Below, in pieces: positions 1 through 10,007 of a stretch of DNA of 64,000 bases. The stretch is taken from positions 340,926-404,925 of the forward strand of contig NZ_JAUOEM010000002.1 in assembly GCF_030540875.1 (NCBI RefSeq). Reading direction: 5' to 3'. Under the pieces are notes generated by a model. That model searched no databases. It was not told the DNA's origin and worked only from the letters and a program-made list of their open reading frames with translations. Position 1 is the stretch's first letter. Each line of letters opens with the position of its first letter. A program made the translations under genes and the position numbers. The DNA is from Flavivirga amylovorans (GTDB taxonomy: Bacteria > Bacteroidota > Bacteroidia > Flavobacteriales > Flavobacteriaceae).

Positions 1-3000
1 AATGGGCTATACAAACTAGAGGGTACAGAAAATGGTAAATACAACTTTAAAATATTTGCAGATGGTGAAAGAAGACTAAATATTACTGATATATACGTAA
101 ATAATAATAGTTCCTTATTTGTAGGCACAAAGAATAATGGATTATTTTCTCTTGATGTGGCTACTGAACTATTAAGTCCAATAAGCCTTCCTGATAATGG
201 TTTAAGAATCGCACAGGACATCCGTTCTATTATTAAAGATAAACAGGACAATTTATGGGTGGGTACTAACTCTGGGATTTATATTTTTTCTAAAGGGAAA
301 AAACTTATAAATATAATTACAGATTCAAATAATCTTGAGGGAATTTCAAACAATTACATAAAAAAATTATTTGTAGATAGAAAAGGATCGGTTTGGGTTG
401 GTTCTTATTTTGGGGGTATAAATATATGGGATCGCACTAATACAAACTTTGTAAATTATTCAAAAAAGATTACAGGCCTTGGATTAAGCCACAATGTAAT
501 TGGAGTATTAGCTAAAAAGGATGATACTACAATATTAATTGGAACAGAAGGAGGAGGTGTAAATGTTCTCGACCATAAAAAAAACTCAATAGAACATCTT
601 GTTCCTGAAAATTACCAACGTCTTTTAAATGAAAATGTAAAATCATTACTCTATCATAATGATCAATTATGGATTGGAACTTTTAGTAACGGTATATTAA
701 TATATGATTTTAAGACTAATAGAATTTTAAAAAATAAACTTCCTGAAGCGCTAAGTCAAATTTTAAAAAATTCAGGTATTTACTCCCTAGAAACTTGTGG
801 TAACGATGTGCTTTTAATAGGCACATTTGGTGATGGATTAATTCAATATCATTTAAAATCTAAGTTCTACAGGTTTTTTAGACACAATTCTGAAAACAAA
901 AATAGTATTATAAACAACCATATAAGACGTATTCTAGTTGAAAGTGAATCAAAAATATGGCTATGTAATACCAGAGGTATTTCTTTAATAGAATTTAATG
1001 ATGATCTAAAAAACTCTTTTAAAGTATCTCGTTATTTATATAATGAAACTACCCAAGTTGGAGAAAACATAAGAACACTTTTTAAAGATAGTAACGGAAT
1101 TATTTGGGCAGGTTCTAAAGATGGCAATATTTATAAATTTTCAGAAAACAAGTTTGAAAAAATACCGTTAAATATTCCTCTAGCCGCCATTCAAGGCATT
1201 TTAGAAGACAACCCTGATAATTTGTGGTTGAGCACTTCCAAAGGGTTGATTAATTTTAACAAAAAATCACAAAAAGCGATTCGCTACGATGAAAGCGATG
1301 GTATGATTGGTAGTGAATACAATGATAATGCGGCACTTAAAACAGTAAATGGTACATTTTATTTTGGCAGTACATTAGGTTTAACATCTTTTGTTCCTAG
1401 TAAATTAACTAAAAATACTTATGCGCCTAAAGTTCTACTTACCAATTTGATGATTCAAAATAAGTATATAAAACCGTTAGATTCAAGTGAGGTTTTATCC
1501 CAAAATATAACTTATAATAAAACATTGGTTTTAAAACATACAAATACTAATTTTTCAATTCACTTTTCCATACCTAATTTTATAAATCCAAAAAAGAACC
1601 GTTATAAGTATAGGCTATTAGGACTAGAAACAGCATGGAAAGAAACCAACCAAACTAGTGCATATTATACCATACAAAATCCTGGAACATATAACTTTGA
1701 AGTTATGGGAGCAAACAATGATGGTTTTTGGAATCCTAACCCAACAAAATTAAGTGTTATAGTGAAACCAGCACCATGGCGAAGTAATTGGGCCATATTT
1801 ATTTATTTGCTAACTCTTTCTGGAATTGTTTATAGTGTCTTTTCTTTTTTTAGGTCTAGGTCTAAATTAAAAACACAATTACAGATAGAGCACCTAGAAA
1901 GAGAGCGGGATAAAGAGATTAACCAAGAAAAGCTGGAGTTTTTTACAAATGTATCTCATGAGTTTAGAACGCCTCTAACACTTATAACTGGACCTTTGCA
2001 ACAACTTTTAAAGGACTATAAAGGAAGTAACGAAGTATACAAAAAACTATTACTAATAGAAGGTAATGCTAAACAATTGTTACAGCTTATAAACAGGTTA
2101 ATGGATTTCAGAAAACTTGAAAACAAGCAATCTAGTTTGAAAGCCGCAAAAGGTAATATTGTAAAGTTTGTAAATGAGATATACTTATCATTTACCGAGT
2201 TAGCACGAATTGGGAACTATACATATAACTTTGAAGCATCTCCAAAAGAAATTTTGGTCTACTATGACAGGGAAAAATTAGAACAGGTTTTCTTCAACCT
2301 ATTATCTAATGCATTTAAATATACACCTAAACAAGGCAATATTACGGTACAGATTGAGAAAACCAAATCAACAATAACCATGCGGGTAATAGATTCTGGA
2401 TGTGGTATTAACGAAGTGCATGCAAAAAAGTTATTTGATCGTTTTTATCAAACTCCTAAACAATCTGAGTACCACAAACAGATTAAAGGGACTGGAATAG
2501 GCTTATCTATCGTAAAAAACATTGTAGAATTACACAGAGGTACAGTTGATGTTGTGTCTAACGCATTTGGCGGCAGTACTTTTACAGTCACTTTACCTCT
2601 TGGGAAATCACATTTGCATCCTAAAGAAATTATAAAAAACTTTAAGTTTAGTGATGATATTTCTTTATATGAAAATCCGTTTCAGAATAAATCTCTTAAA
2701 AAAATAGTTGATTTTAAAAATGCTGTTCCTATTGAAGAACAAGCGACTATTTTAGTAGTTGAAGATAACCATTCGCTTCGAGCATTTATTAAGGATGTGC
2801 TTAAAAATAGCTATAATATAATTGATGCAAGCAATGGAAAGGAAGCGCTATCCAAAGTTTTGAAAAAAGCTCCAGATCTTATAATTTCTGATGTTATTAT
2901 GCCAGAAATGTCGGGGACAGAACTTTGTGAAAAAATTAAAAATAATGTAAAGACTAGTCATATTCCAATCATTCTTTTAACCTCAAGATCAGCACTAATT

Positions 3001-3513
3001 TATAAAGTAGATGGATTAGAACGTGGTGCAGACGATTATATAAGCAAACCCTTTGATGTAGAAGAGTTTTACTTAAGAGTAAGAAACATGATTATCTCTA
3101 ATAATCGTATGAAAGCGAGATACAAAAATGATGATATACTTATTCCTGAAGAAGTAACAGTATCGTCAATTGATGATACACTATTTAAAAAGGCTATTGT
3201 CTTAGTTACAGATAATATAAGTAATGAACAATTTGATATCCCTACATTTAGTTCAGAGCTAGGAATAAGTCGCACACTTCTATTTACAAAAATTAAGGCG
3301 TGGACTAACTTTACACCTAATGGCTTTATTAACGAAATACGTTTGCAACGAGCTAAAGAAATACTAGAAAATAATGCAGAAATAAATATTTCTCAAGTAA
3401 GCTATATGGTCGGTTTTAAATATTCAAAATATTTTAGCAAATGTTTCCAAAAACGTTTTGGTGAAACGCCAAAAAAATATGTGAAAAAATTTAATTCTGA
3501 TTTTATAGATTGA
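1..3513 (+). CDS. Hybrid two-component system regulator (HTCS), 5' end outside window
   Basis: The frame is open from base 1 with no start, so the N-terminus lies upstream; 1170 codons are visible. In order: two-component propeller repeats (recurring LWVGT / IWAGS strands) over about residues 1-480, a Y_Y_Y-type beta domain about 500-590, one membrane segment about 598-618, a HisKA box with NVSHEFRTPL (His at visible residue 653), an HATPase domain with DSGCG and GTGIGLSI, a receiver domain with ISDVIMPEM (Asp 964), and a C-terminal AraC-type helix-turn-helix. Such proteins sense glycan fragments in the periplasm and activate PUL genes. It points toward the lipoprotein/SusD/SusC genes read from the other strand, so they are its likely targets (inference). 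It is a paralogue of the regulator at 13723-17811. Confidence 0.95.
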   Translation, partial: NGLYKLEGTENGKYNFKIFADGERRLNITDIYVNNNSSLFVGTKNNGLFSLDVATELLSPISLPDNGLRIAQDIRSIIKDKQDNLWVGTNSGIYIFSKGKKLINIITDSNNLEGISNNYIKKLFVDRKGSVWVGSYFGGINIWDRTNTNFVNYSKKITGLGLSHNVIGVLAKKDDTTILIGTEGGGVNVLDHKKNSIEHLVPENYQRLLNENVKSLLYHNDQLWIGTFSNGILIYDFKTNRILKNKLPEALSQILKNSGIYSLETCGNDVLLIGTFGDGLIQYHLKSKFYRFFRHNSENKNSIINNHIRRILVESESKIWLCNTRGISLIEFNDDLKNSFKVSRYLYNETTQVGENIRTLFKDSNGIIWAGSKDGNIYKFSENKFEKIPLNIPLAAIQGILEDNPDNLWLSTSKGLINFNKKSQKAIRYDESDGMIGSEYNDNAALKTVNGTFYFGSTLGLTSFVPSKLTKNTYAPKVLLTNLMIQNKYIKPLDSSEVLSQNITYNKTLVLKHTNTNFSIHFSIPNFINPKKNRYKYRLLGLETAWKETNQTSAYYTIQNPGTYNFEVMGANNDGFWNPNPTKLSVIVKPAPWRSNWAIFIYLLTLSGIVYSVFSFFRSRSKLKTQLQIEHLERERDKEINQEKLEFFTNVSHEFRTPLTLITGPLQQLLKDYKGSNEVYKKLLLIEGNAKQLLQLINRLMDFRKLENKQSSLKAAKGNIVKFVNEIYLSFTELARIGNYTYNFEASPKEILVYYDREKLEQVFFNLLSNAFKYTPKQGNITVQIEKTKSTITMRVIDSGCGINEVHAKKLFDRFYQTPKQSEYHKQIKGTGIGLSIVKNIVELHRGTVDVVSNAFGGSTFTVTLPLGKSHLHPKEIIKNFKFSDDISLYENPFQNKSLKKIVDFKNAVPIEEQATILVVEDNHSLRAFIKDVLKNSYNIIDASNGKEALSKVLKKAPDLIISDVIMPEMSGTELCEKIKNNVKTSHIPIILLTSRSALIYKVDGLERGADDYISKPFDVEEFYLRVRNMIISNNRMKARYKNDDILIPEEVTVSSIDDTLFKKAIVLVTDNISNEQFDIPTFSSELGISRTLLFTKIKAWTNFTPNGFINEIRLQRAKEILENNAEINISQVSYMVGFKYSKYFSKCFQKRFGETPKKYVKKFNSDFID

Positions 3514-3553
3514 TATTCTTTTTATGTTATTTAAGTTGGATTGTTATTACTAT

Positions 3554-3809
3554 GAACTCATTTAGACTTTTTCAATTTGCTAAAAAATTGCTGTTTTCAG
3601 CTTTGTTTTTGTCTTTTTTTCCTTCCGTAGCTCTACTACAATGTCATTAAGTTAAGACTGTGGTGTCAGTCTGAGCGCAGTCGAAGACATTTAAACTACT
3701 TGCTTTCAATAGCGTTTCGACTGCGCTCAACGTGACAAAATAAAATAAATTCCTTTAAATTAATGACATTGAGCTCTGCTATGCAACTCAAAAAAGTCTA
3801 AATGAGTTC
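3554..3809. repeat. MITE-like nested inverted-repeat element
   Basis: The ends are a near-perfect inverted repeat: GAACTCATTTAGACTTTTT at the left and AAAAAGTCTAAATGAGTTC at the right. Inside are a second inverted pair (AATGTCATTAA / TTAATGACATT) and a third around GAGCGCAGTCGAA / TTCGACTGCGCTC. No ORF lies inside. The GAGCGCAGTCGA core looks like a dispersed intergenic repeat of flavobacteria (from memory, not searched). It sits between two convergent genes and could be folded RNA or a non-autonomous transposon relic. Confidence 0.6.
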
Positions 3810-3815
3810 TATTAT

Positions 3816-3857
3816 AAAAAAGCACAAAGCACATTGTATCATGTGCTTTGTGCTTTT
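3816..3857. terminator. Bidirectional intrinsic terminator
   Basis: AAAAAGCACAAAGCACA and its complement TGTGCTTTGTGCTTTT form a long stem around an 8-nt loop. There are A/T tracts on both sides, so it can serve the convergent HTCS and lipoprotein genes. Confidence 0.75.
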
Positions 3858-3875
3858 AATATTTAAGTAGTGTAA

Positions 3876-4910
3876 TTAGAAACAGATGGGAGCTCCTGTT
3901 TTAACACTAACATCGTCAACCATAATTGTTCTAAAGTCTCTACTATCAGCAACCGAAATCTTGATGTTAAGATTACCATCATCATCTGCAATTCCCATAC
4001 GAACTCTTTCTGTAAATATTCCTGAACTTCCGCCAAAAGTATTTGTACCACTCCAGTCTTCAAAAATATCTTCTGTATTGCCTGTTACTTCAACATTCAA
4101 AGACCTAGGGCCACTACTTCCTCCTGGGCGCACCCAATAAGAGACGGAGTAAGTTCTGCCTGCTTCTAATCCTAAAAAAGATATTTCAAAAGAAGCATCT
4201 AACCCAGTATCTGTTGCCAATACTATACTACTTCCACACCCACTATCTGCAGTATTATCTGGACACCTAGCTCTACCTGTTTCTAGCTCAATTCTTAAAT
4301 CATCATCATTTCTACCGGGTGCTGGATCTGAAGCAACACGATGTTGTACCGTTATACCGTCTAAAACAGTTGCTGCTCTATCAAAAATATCTGTGGTAAC
4401 ACGTTTATCTGTTGCAGGGTCAGCAATTGTAAAGTCCATACCATGAGCGTAAATTTCAACACCTTCGTCTAAAGTCTCTGGTTCTGTAATATTAGCTGTT
4501 ACAGAAATACTTTTAGAGAATCCGTTTTCACCATTAAATACAATAGCACCTACATCTGTAGCCCCAAGAGGGGTGCCGTTCTCTGGAGTAAAAGACACAA
4601 AAAGCGAATTTCTGGCATTTGCAGCATAAAATATATCTTTATTAACAGAAAGGTTCGCGCTAGTTGTAGTTACGTTTAATGGTAAACGCATGCCTTTACC
4701 TATTACTATCATGGATAAACTACCTGTTGTGCATAAAGGAACGTCTCCTAGATCTACAGTATTTTCTAAACCTGTGATTTCATCTTCTGCAAGAAATTCA
4801 ATGTCTGCAGAAGAGCCACTATCATCATCTTCACATGATGATGTAATGGCAAATAACAATACGATTACAGGAAGAAGAAATCGTATTTGTATATAAATTA
4901 ATTTTTTCAT
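3876..4910 (-). CDS. PUL surface lipoprotein, possible glycan-binding
   Basis: 344 aa with a lipoprotein signal (hydrophobic core ending ITSSCEDDD; the acidic residues after Cys fit surface export in Bacteroidota). Residues about 40-140 look like an immunoglobulin-like beta domain. The C-terminal part (about 150-340) resembles carbohydrate-binding-module beta-sandwich proteins, with aromatic and glycine-rich strands (VSYWVRPGG) and a closing VDDVSV strand. It follows susD by 26 nt as the last gene of the leftward SusC-SusD operon, the place SusE/SusF-like binding proteins usually occupy. No catalytic motif is seen. The binding function is inferred from position and fold only. Confidence 0.7.
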   Translation of the reverse strand: MKKLIYIQIRFLLPVIVLLFAITSSCEDDDSGSSADIEFLAEDEITGLENTVDLGDVPLCTTGSLSMIVIGKGMRLPLNVTTTSANLSVNKDIFYAANARNSLFVSFTPENGTPLGATDVGAIVFNGENGFSKSISVTANITEPETLDEGVEIYAHGMDFTIADPATDKRVTTDIFDRAATVLDGITVQHRVASDPAPGRNDDDLRIELETGRARCPDNTADSGCGSSIVLATDTGLDASFEISFLGLEAGRTYSVSYWVRPGGSSGPRSLNVEVTGNTEDIFEDWSGTNTFGGSSGIFTERVRMGIADDDGNLNIKISVADSRDFRTIMVDDVSVKTGAPICF

Positions 4911-4936
4911 CTTAAATATTTTTATATTAAACTTGT

Positions 4937-6643
4937 TTAATAGCCAGGGTTTTGTTCGATTGGAGCCCCAACATTAGAGTCTATAAAATTTTGTGGTATA
5001 GGATATAACCTATCTCTATTTGGGTTTATGTTTCCAACAACTTTGTTATACAAATTGGTACGCTCAACCCATTTATTATTTCTCAATAAAGTATAACGCC
5101 TGTGTTCTTCACTAAATAGTTCTCTAGCGCGTTCGTCTAATATATAATCTAGGGTTACATCTCCTGGCGAAATTAATGGGGCATTTGCACGCCCTCTTAA
5201 TTCATTGATGTAAAAAGCCGCATTTGTGTTGTCTCCATTTTTAAAATAGGCTTCAGCAAGTAAAAGATAAGTATCTGCCAACCTAAGATAAATTTGATCC
5301 TGAACTGTTTTCTCAAATCTAGGGTTTTCTTCTGGCGCATCATCCCATTTCCTTACAAAAGCTCTATTTCTCTGCGCAGTTGCTTCTTCTGAAATAATCA
5401 TTTCTACAGTATCTCCATAGCTTTGTCCTGGTAATAATGGATCGTCACTAAGGTCTGGATCGATTAGAGAGTGTTGTTTCAATGTAAAAGATAATCGCCA
5501 TGCATGCTCATCACCTCTATCATCTATAATGTTACCTAAATTGTCTCTATACAAATCAAATTGGAATTTCGTAGCGCTAATTCTATTAAGTCCTCGTCCC
5601 CCTCTTTCTACTGTATAGGTCAATCCTTGAGCACCATCAGAAGTGCTACCATATTCACTATGAAGCCAACGTCTCATAATGCTTGTTCCGGCAGGACTTC
5701 CTAGTTCTATAAAATTTGCATATTGAAATACCCACAAAACTTCTGTATTTCCTTCATTAGGGTTTGAATTACCTTTTAAAAACATATCGCTAAAAGGTGT
5801 ACCAGGCATTGCTGCATTAACACCATACCTTGACCTTACTAGGGATCTTGATCCATTAATGGCATCTAAAGCTACATCTATTGCTTCTTGATATGTAGCT
5901 CTACCTGCATCTGCTTCCATAATTAACAGTTCTGCTAAATAGTGCTGTGCTACGGCTTTTATTATTTTACCGTTAGAGATGTGATTTTCAGGTAAATTTG
6001 CGACGGCAAATTCAAGATCTGCCCGCATTGCTGCTCTAATATCTTCAACCGAATTTCGTTGCCAGTCGTCTCTAAAATTATCACCTGTAATTTCTTCTAA
6101 GTTTAAAGGGACATCCCCAAACAAAAAAGTTAGATGCCTATATGCCCAAGCTCTTATCGTTCTAGCTTCACCAAGTATACGATTTAAATCTTCTGGCGAC
6201 ACTCCAGATATTCCTTCTGCCCTATTTATTAATATGTTGGCAGAAGCGATAATATTGTAAAGCCAATCGAACACTCCTGTAAAATATCTTATGGTGCTTC
6301 CATTAAGAGAGCGGTCGCCCCATTCATTCAAAAACCTTTCTATACCTAAAGGACGATTTCCATAAATGTTATCGGTACCACCTATCATTGTAGAAGATAG
6401 AAGCATATTATTTCCATTTCCACTAAAATCACTTTCAACCCCCGCACGTTCTATACGTACAAGTGCGTATAAACCATTTAAACCAGTTTCTAAGCCACCT
6501 GCGGTTGTGTATAATGCATCAGGACCAACAAGGTTTTTAGGTACTGTATTTAATACTTCATCTTCGTTGCAAGACGTACTAAATAATACCGTAACAAGAA
6601 TAACTATTCTTGATATTACTTTTGCTGTTATATATTTTTTCAT
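4937..6643 (-). CDS. susD: SusD/RagB family glycan-binding lipoprotein
   Basis: 568 aa. The lipoprotein signal ends at LFSTSCNEDE. The N-terminal SusD-like TPR region contains the characteristic GEARTIRAWAYRHLTFLFGD stretch, and the C-terminal RagB/SusD domain contains RLADTYLLLAEAYFKNGD and ends in NPNRDRLYPIP...NPGY. These proteins sit on the outer membrane as a lid on SusC and capture oligosaccharides. It begins 11 nt after the susC stop, so the two are co-translated. Length and motifs are normal. Confidence 0.95.
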   Translation of the reverse strand: MKKYITAKVISRIVILVTVLFSTSCNEDEVLNTVPKNLVGPDALYTTAGGLETGLNGLYALVRIERAGVESDFSGNGNNMLLSSTMIGGTDNIYGNRPLGIERFLNEWGDRSLNGSTIRYFTGVFDWLYNIIASANILINRAEGISGVSPEDLNRILGEARTIRAWAYRHLTFLFGDVPLNLEEITGDNFRDDWQRNSVEDIRAAMRADLEFAVANLPENHISNGKIIKAVAQHYLAELLIMEADAGRATYQEAIDVALDAINGSRSLVRSRYGVNAAMPGTPFSDMFLKGNSNPNEGNTEVLWVFQYANFIELGSPAGTSIMRRWLHSEYGSTSDGAQGLTYTVERGGRGLNRISATKFQFDLYRDNLGNIIDDRGDEHAWRLSFTLKQHSLIDPDLSDDPLLPGQSYGDTVEMIISEEATAQRNRAFVRKWDDAPEENPRFEKTVQDQIYLRLADTYLLLAEAYFKNGDNTNAAFYINELRGRANAPLISPGDVTLDYILDERARELFSEEHRRYTLLRNNKWVERTNLYNKVVGNINPNRDRLYPIPQNFIDSNVGAPIEQNPGY

Positions 6644-6654
6644 TTTATAGAATT

Positions 6655-9600
6655 TTAAAAATTAAGGTTTAATCCAAACACAATTTGTTTTTGATTAGGT
6701 ATCCTCGTTGCAGCATCTGAACTACTGATACTTCCATTTATGACACCAAGTTCAGGATCTATTCCTCCGAAATTAGTGAATGTAAATAGGTTTCTGCCTG
6801 TTAAATACACTTTTGCAGAGTTGCTTTCGCCCAAAACCTTATCAATGTTATAAGCTAAAGTGATGTCTCTAACCCTAAAGAAACTTGAATTTTCATAAAA
6901 TCGAATACCATTGTCTGCGCCTTGAGCATTTCTGTGGAATGTATTGATGGGATTATCTGGAGTCCAATAATCTTGTACAAATATATTTCTTCTTACAGGG
7001 TCGAAGGGATTAACATCTTTTACATTATTTTGCCTTGTAAGTCCTCCTAAACCGTTACCAGAAATACTCAAGCTTATATTTTTGTAGCTTAAGTTTGTAG
7101 AAATTCCGTAGGTCGTTGTAGGGTCTCTTTGTCCTTGAACCACACGATCTTCTGGAGTAATACTAAAGTCTGAAGCATCTATAATACCATCACCATTGAT
7201 ATCCCTATCTACGACGTTAAGCAAACGTACATCCCCAGGTAGTGCATCTTTTTGTGCTGAGTTTGCAAAATCGTCTCCTATTTGCCATATGCCATCAAAC
7301 TTTTCATCAAAATTAACTAAAATGGGTTGTCCAACAATAAGTACACTCGACCCTCCTTGAATTTGTTGCAAACCACCAAATAGTTCAACTACTTCATTTT
7401 TGTTATAAGCAAAACTACCAGATACATTCCAAGAGAAATCTTCTGTATTAATGATATTTGCATTCAAACCAATCTCAAAACCTTGATTGCTGGTTTTTCC
7501 AACATTTTGAAATACATTAGTATCTCCATTAATTCCAGGAATGAGTGTATTGAACAATAAATCTCTTGTGGTTCCTTTATACCAATCTAAGTTTAATTGT
7601 ATTTTATTTTTTAATAAACCAATATCCAGGCCAATATTTGTGGTTGCAGTTGTTTCCCAACTTACTGAGGGTGCAGAGATCTCGTCTAATACAAAACCTG
7701 CTAAAAGTGCATCACTATCATCTACTATATTTAATACATCTAATCTCGCCAAAGAGGTAAAGGCTCCAACAGCCTCATTACCAACTTCGCCATAAGTAAG
7801 TCTTAATTTTAAATTATTAAGGATGCCGTCTGTATTGAAAAAGGATTCATCGCTTATTTTCCAAGCCAGAGCTGCAGAAGGAAATACCCCAAATTTATTA
7901 TTTATTCCAAAGCCAGAATACCCATCTCTACGTACCGTTAATGTTGCTAAATATTTTCCTTTGTAAGAGTAGTTTAGTCTACCCATTTGAGATATTCTGT
8001 TCTCTTCAATTGAAAAATTGTCATTATCATCAGCTAAAATTCCACTTTGGGAAGATTCAAATTGACGAAATGTAAGATCATCACTAGGAAACCCTGTAGC
8101 TGAAAATTGGCTTTGATTTATATTTTCTCTCTGGACGCTATACAAGCCTGTAAAACCAATATCATGATCTCCAAATGTTCTATTGAAATTTAAAATATGT
8201 TCTATGAGTAAATTATCATCAATTCTCGTAATGACTTCTGCTTCTCCATTTGCATCAAGCCCTCTTCTTGTTGTTCGCGGATAATATCTATTCCTGTTTC
8301 TGGTACGATACTCGCCACCAACATTTAATCGATATGAAAGCCCCTCAATAAAGGGAATTTTATATTCAACAAAGTTGGACGTAAATATTTTGTAGCTAAT
8401 ATCTTCATCTGTAACCAAGGTATTTGATAAAGGGTTAACAAAAAACTGATCCTCTGGCCAAGGATTGATGGTTAAACTACCATCATCATTGAAGGCATTT
8501 CCTAGAGGGTTTGCAAAAAGAATTCCTCCAGAAGTCGATGATAGATTTACTCCAAGACCACTTCTATTTAGGCGAGTTAACAATACAGAAGCCCCAAATT
8601 TTAAATTCTCACTAATATTTAATTCAATATTGGCTCTTAATGAAGCCCTTTCAAAATCATCATTGAGCATAATACCTTCGGCTTTATGATATCCTCCAGA
8701 AACAAAATAGTTTGTATTATCTGTTGCACCAGATATAGAAAGATTGTATTCTTGTGTATAACCTGTACGAGTACCCAATTCTACCCAGTCTGTCTCTCGT
8801 CCTGCTAAAAGACTATTTATTTCTGTATCTGTTAGTTGTCCTGCTTCACGATTTTCTTTAAGCGCAGCAAAACCGGGGCCATCATGAAGTGCTGGTAAAT
8901 TATCGAGCGTATTAACCGCAGTAAATGCATTAAAAGAAATTTTAGGCTTTCCCTTTTTTCCTTTTTTACTTTGTATGAGTATAACACCATTAGAACCTCT
9001 AGAGCCATAAATAGCTGTAGCAGAAGCATCTTTAAGAACGCTCATGTTCTTTATGTCGTTAACATTTATGTCAGATATATTACCAGAGTATATAATCCCA
9101 TCTAAAACTACAAGAGGTCTGTTTCCCGCATTAATTGAATTACGACCTCTAACAAGTAGATTAATATCACCTTGTTCTGCACCAGCACTATTTAGTGTTA
9201 CAATTGCTCCAGGAATAGCTCCTTGAAGCGCTTGCCCAAAATTACTATTTGGTTGTTCTTGGAGTTTTTCTAAAGAAATAGTCGCTACAGAGCCAGTAAC
9301 GTCTCTTTTCTTTTGTGTACCATAACCTATAACAACAACCTCATCAAGCGCATCTAAAGATTGCTCAAGTTCTATATTAATTACTGTAGTTGTCCCAACG
9401 GGTTTTTCCATTTTGGTGTAACCAATGTAACTTATAACTAATATGTCTCCGGTTGAAACCTTTAAGCTATAGTTTCCATCAAAATCTGATGTTGTTCCCC
9501 GAGATGTCCCCTTGACTATAATATTAGCTCCAGCAATTGGAATTTTGTCTGTCTTATCGACTACAATCCCAGTAATTGTTATTTGTTGTTGCGCTAGTAA

Positions 9601-9660
9601 ATGTAAACTAGAGAAACAAATAAAAAAGACTAAAAGTGTCTTACTTAGTTTTGTTTTCAT
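6655..9660 (-). CDS. susC: SusC/RagA family TonB-dependent outer-membrane transporter
   Basis: 1001 aa. A signal peptide (LHLLAQQ) is followed by a carboxypeptidase-D-like repeat (residues about 28-110, GIVVDKTDKIPIAGANIIVK), the TonB-box/plug region (VVIGYGTQKKRDVTGSV), the plug with SNGVILIQSKKGK, and a long beta-barrel ending in the aromatic FGLNLNF. It imports oligosaccharides held by the partner SusD encoded just downstream. First gene of the leftward operon susC-susD-lipoprotein; probably regulated by the HTCS at the left edge. Confidence 0.95.
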   Translation of the reverse strand: MKTKLSKTLLVFFICFSSLHLLAQQQITITGIVVDKTDKIPIAGANIIVKGTSRGTTSDFDGNYSLKVSTGDILVISYIGYTKMEKPVGTTTVINIELEQSLDALDEVVVIGYGTQKKRDVTGSVATISLEKLQEQPNSNFGQALQGAIPGAIVTLNSAGAEQGDINLLVRGRNSINAGNRPLVVLDGIIYSGNISDINVNDIKNMSVLKDASATAIYGSRGSNGVILIQSKKGKKGKPKISFNAFTAVNTLDNLPALHDGPGFAALKENREAGQLTDTEINSLLAGRETDWVELGTRTGYTQEYNLSISGATDNTNYFVSGGYHKAEGIMLNDDFERASLRANIELNISENLKFGASVLLTRLNRSGLGVNLSSTSGGILFANPLGNAFNDDGSLTINPWPEDQFFVNPLSNTLVTDEDISYKIFTSNFVEYKIPFIEGLSYRLNVGGEYRTRNRNRYYPRTTRRGLDANGEAEVITRIDDNLLIEHILNFNRTFGDHDIGFTGLYSVQRENINQSQFSATGFPSDDLTFRQFESSQSGILADDNDNFSIEENRISQMGRLNYSYKGKYLATLTVRRDGYSGFGINNKFGVFPSAALAWKISDESFFNTDGILNNLKLRLTYGEVGNEAVGAFTSLARLDVLNIVDDSDALLAGFVLDEISAPSVSWETTATTNIGLDIGLLKNKIQLNLDWYKGTTRDLLFNTLIPGINGDTNVFQNVGKTSNQGFEIGLNANIINTEDFSWNVSGSFAYNKNEVVELFGGLQQIQGGSSVLIVGQPILVNFDEKFDGIWQIGDDFANSAQKDALPGDVRLLNVVDRDINGDGIIDASDFSITPEDRVVQGQRDPTTTYGISTNLSYKNISLSISGNGLGGLTRQNNVKDVNPFDPVRRNIFVQDYWTPDNPINTFHRNAQGADNGIRFYENSSFFRVRDITLAYNIDKVLGESNSAKVYLTGRNLFTFTNFGGIDPELGVINGSISSSDAATRIPNQKQIVFGLNLNF

Positions 9661-10007
9661 ATTAAATGGTTTAGTTGTTATAAAGCTTTTATTTTAGCGA
9701 ATAAACCTAAATTTAGGAATTCTACATGTATTCAAGAAGACCTGTATAGGCATTATGTACAGTATTAGACCTTTAATGTATAAAAAAGGGGTTGAGACAC
9801 TGGTTTTATTAATAAACGCATTAGAAGAGTAATACCATTAATTGGGTTAGCTAAAAGCAAACAAAAACCTGTAAATTACAACAATAGTTCAGATGTTTCC
9901 CTGAATAGTACAAAGCTGTGCTTAAATGAAATCGTGATATGGTTTCATTTACTAACTTTATATCTGTATATCCTAATTTTAGGCAAAAAACAGATAACAA
10001 GTTTATT
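9661..10007. promoter_or_regulatory. Divergent intergenic region of the PUL
   Basis: About 350 bp between the leftward susC and the rightward beta-helix gene, very AT-rich. It must hold promoters for both directions and probably HTCS binding sites. I could not single out a convincing direct repeat or -7 box. No gene is supported here. Confidence 0.4.

Noticed and set aside
4690-4896. ORFs antisense to SusC, SusD and lipoprotein genes
   Set aside because: They follow the codon pattern of the sense genes and lack family features or own signals.
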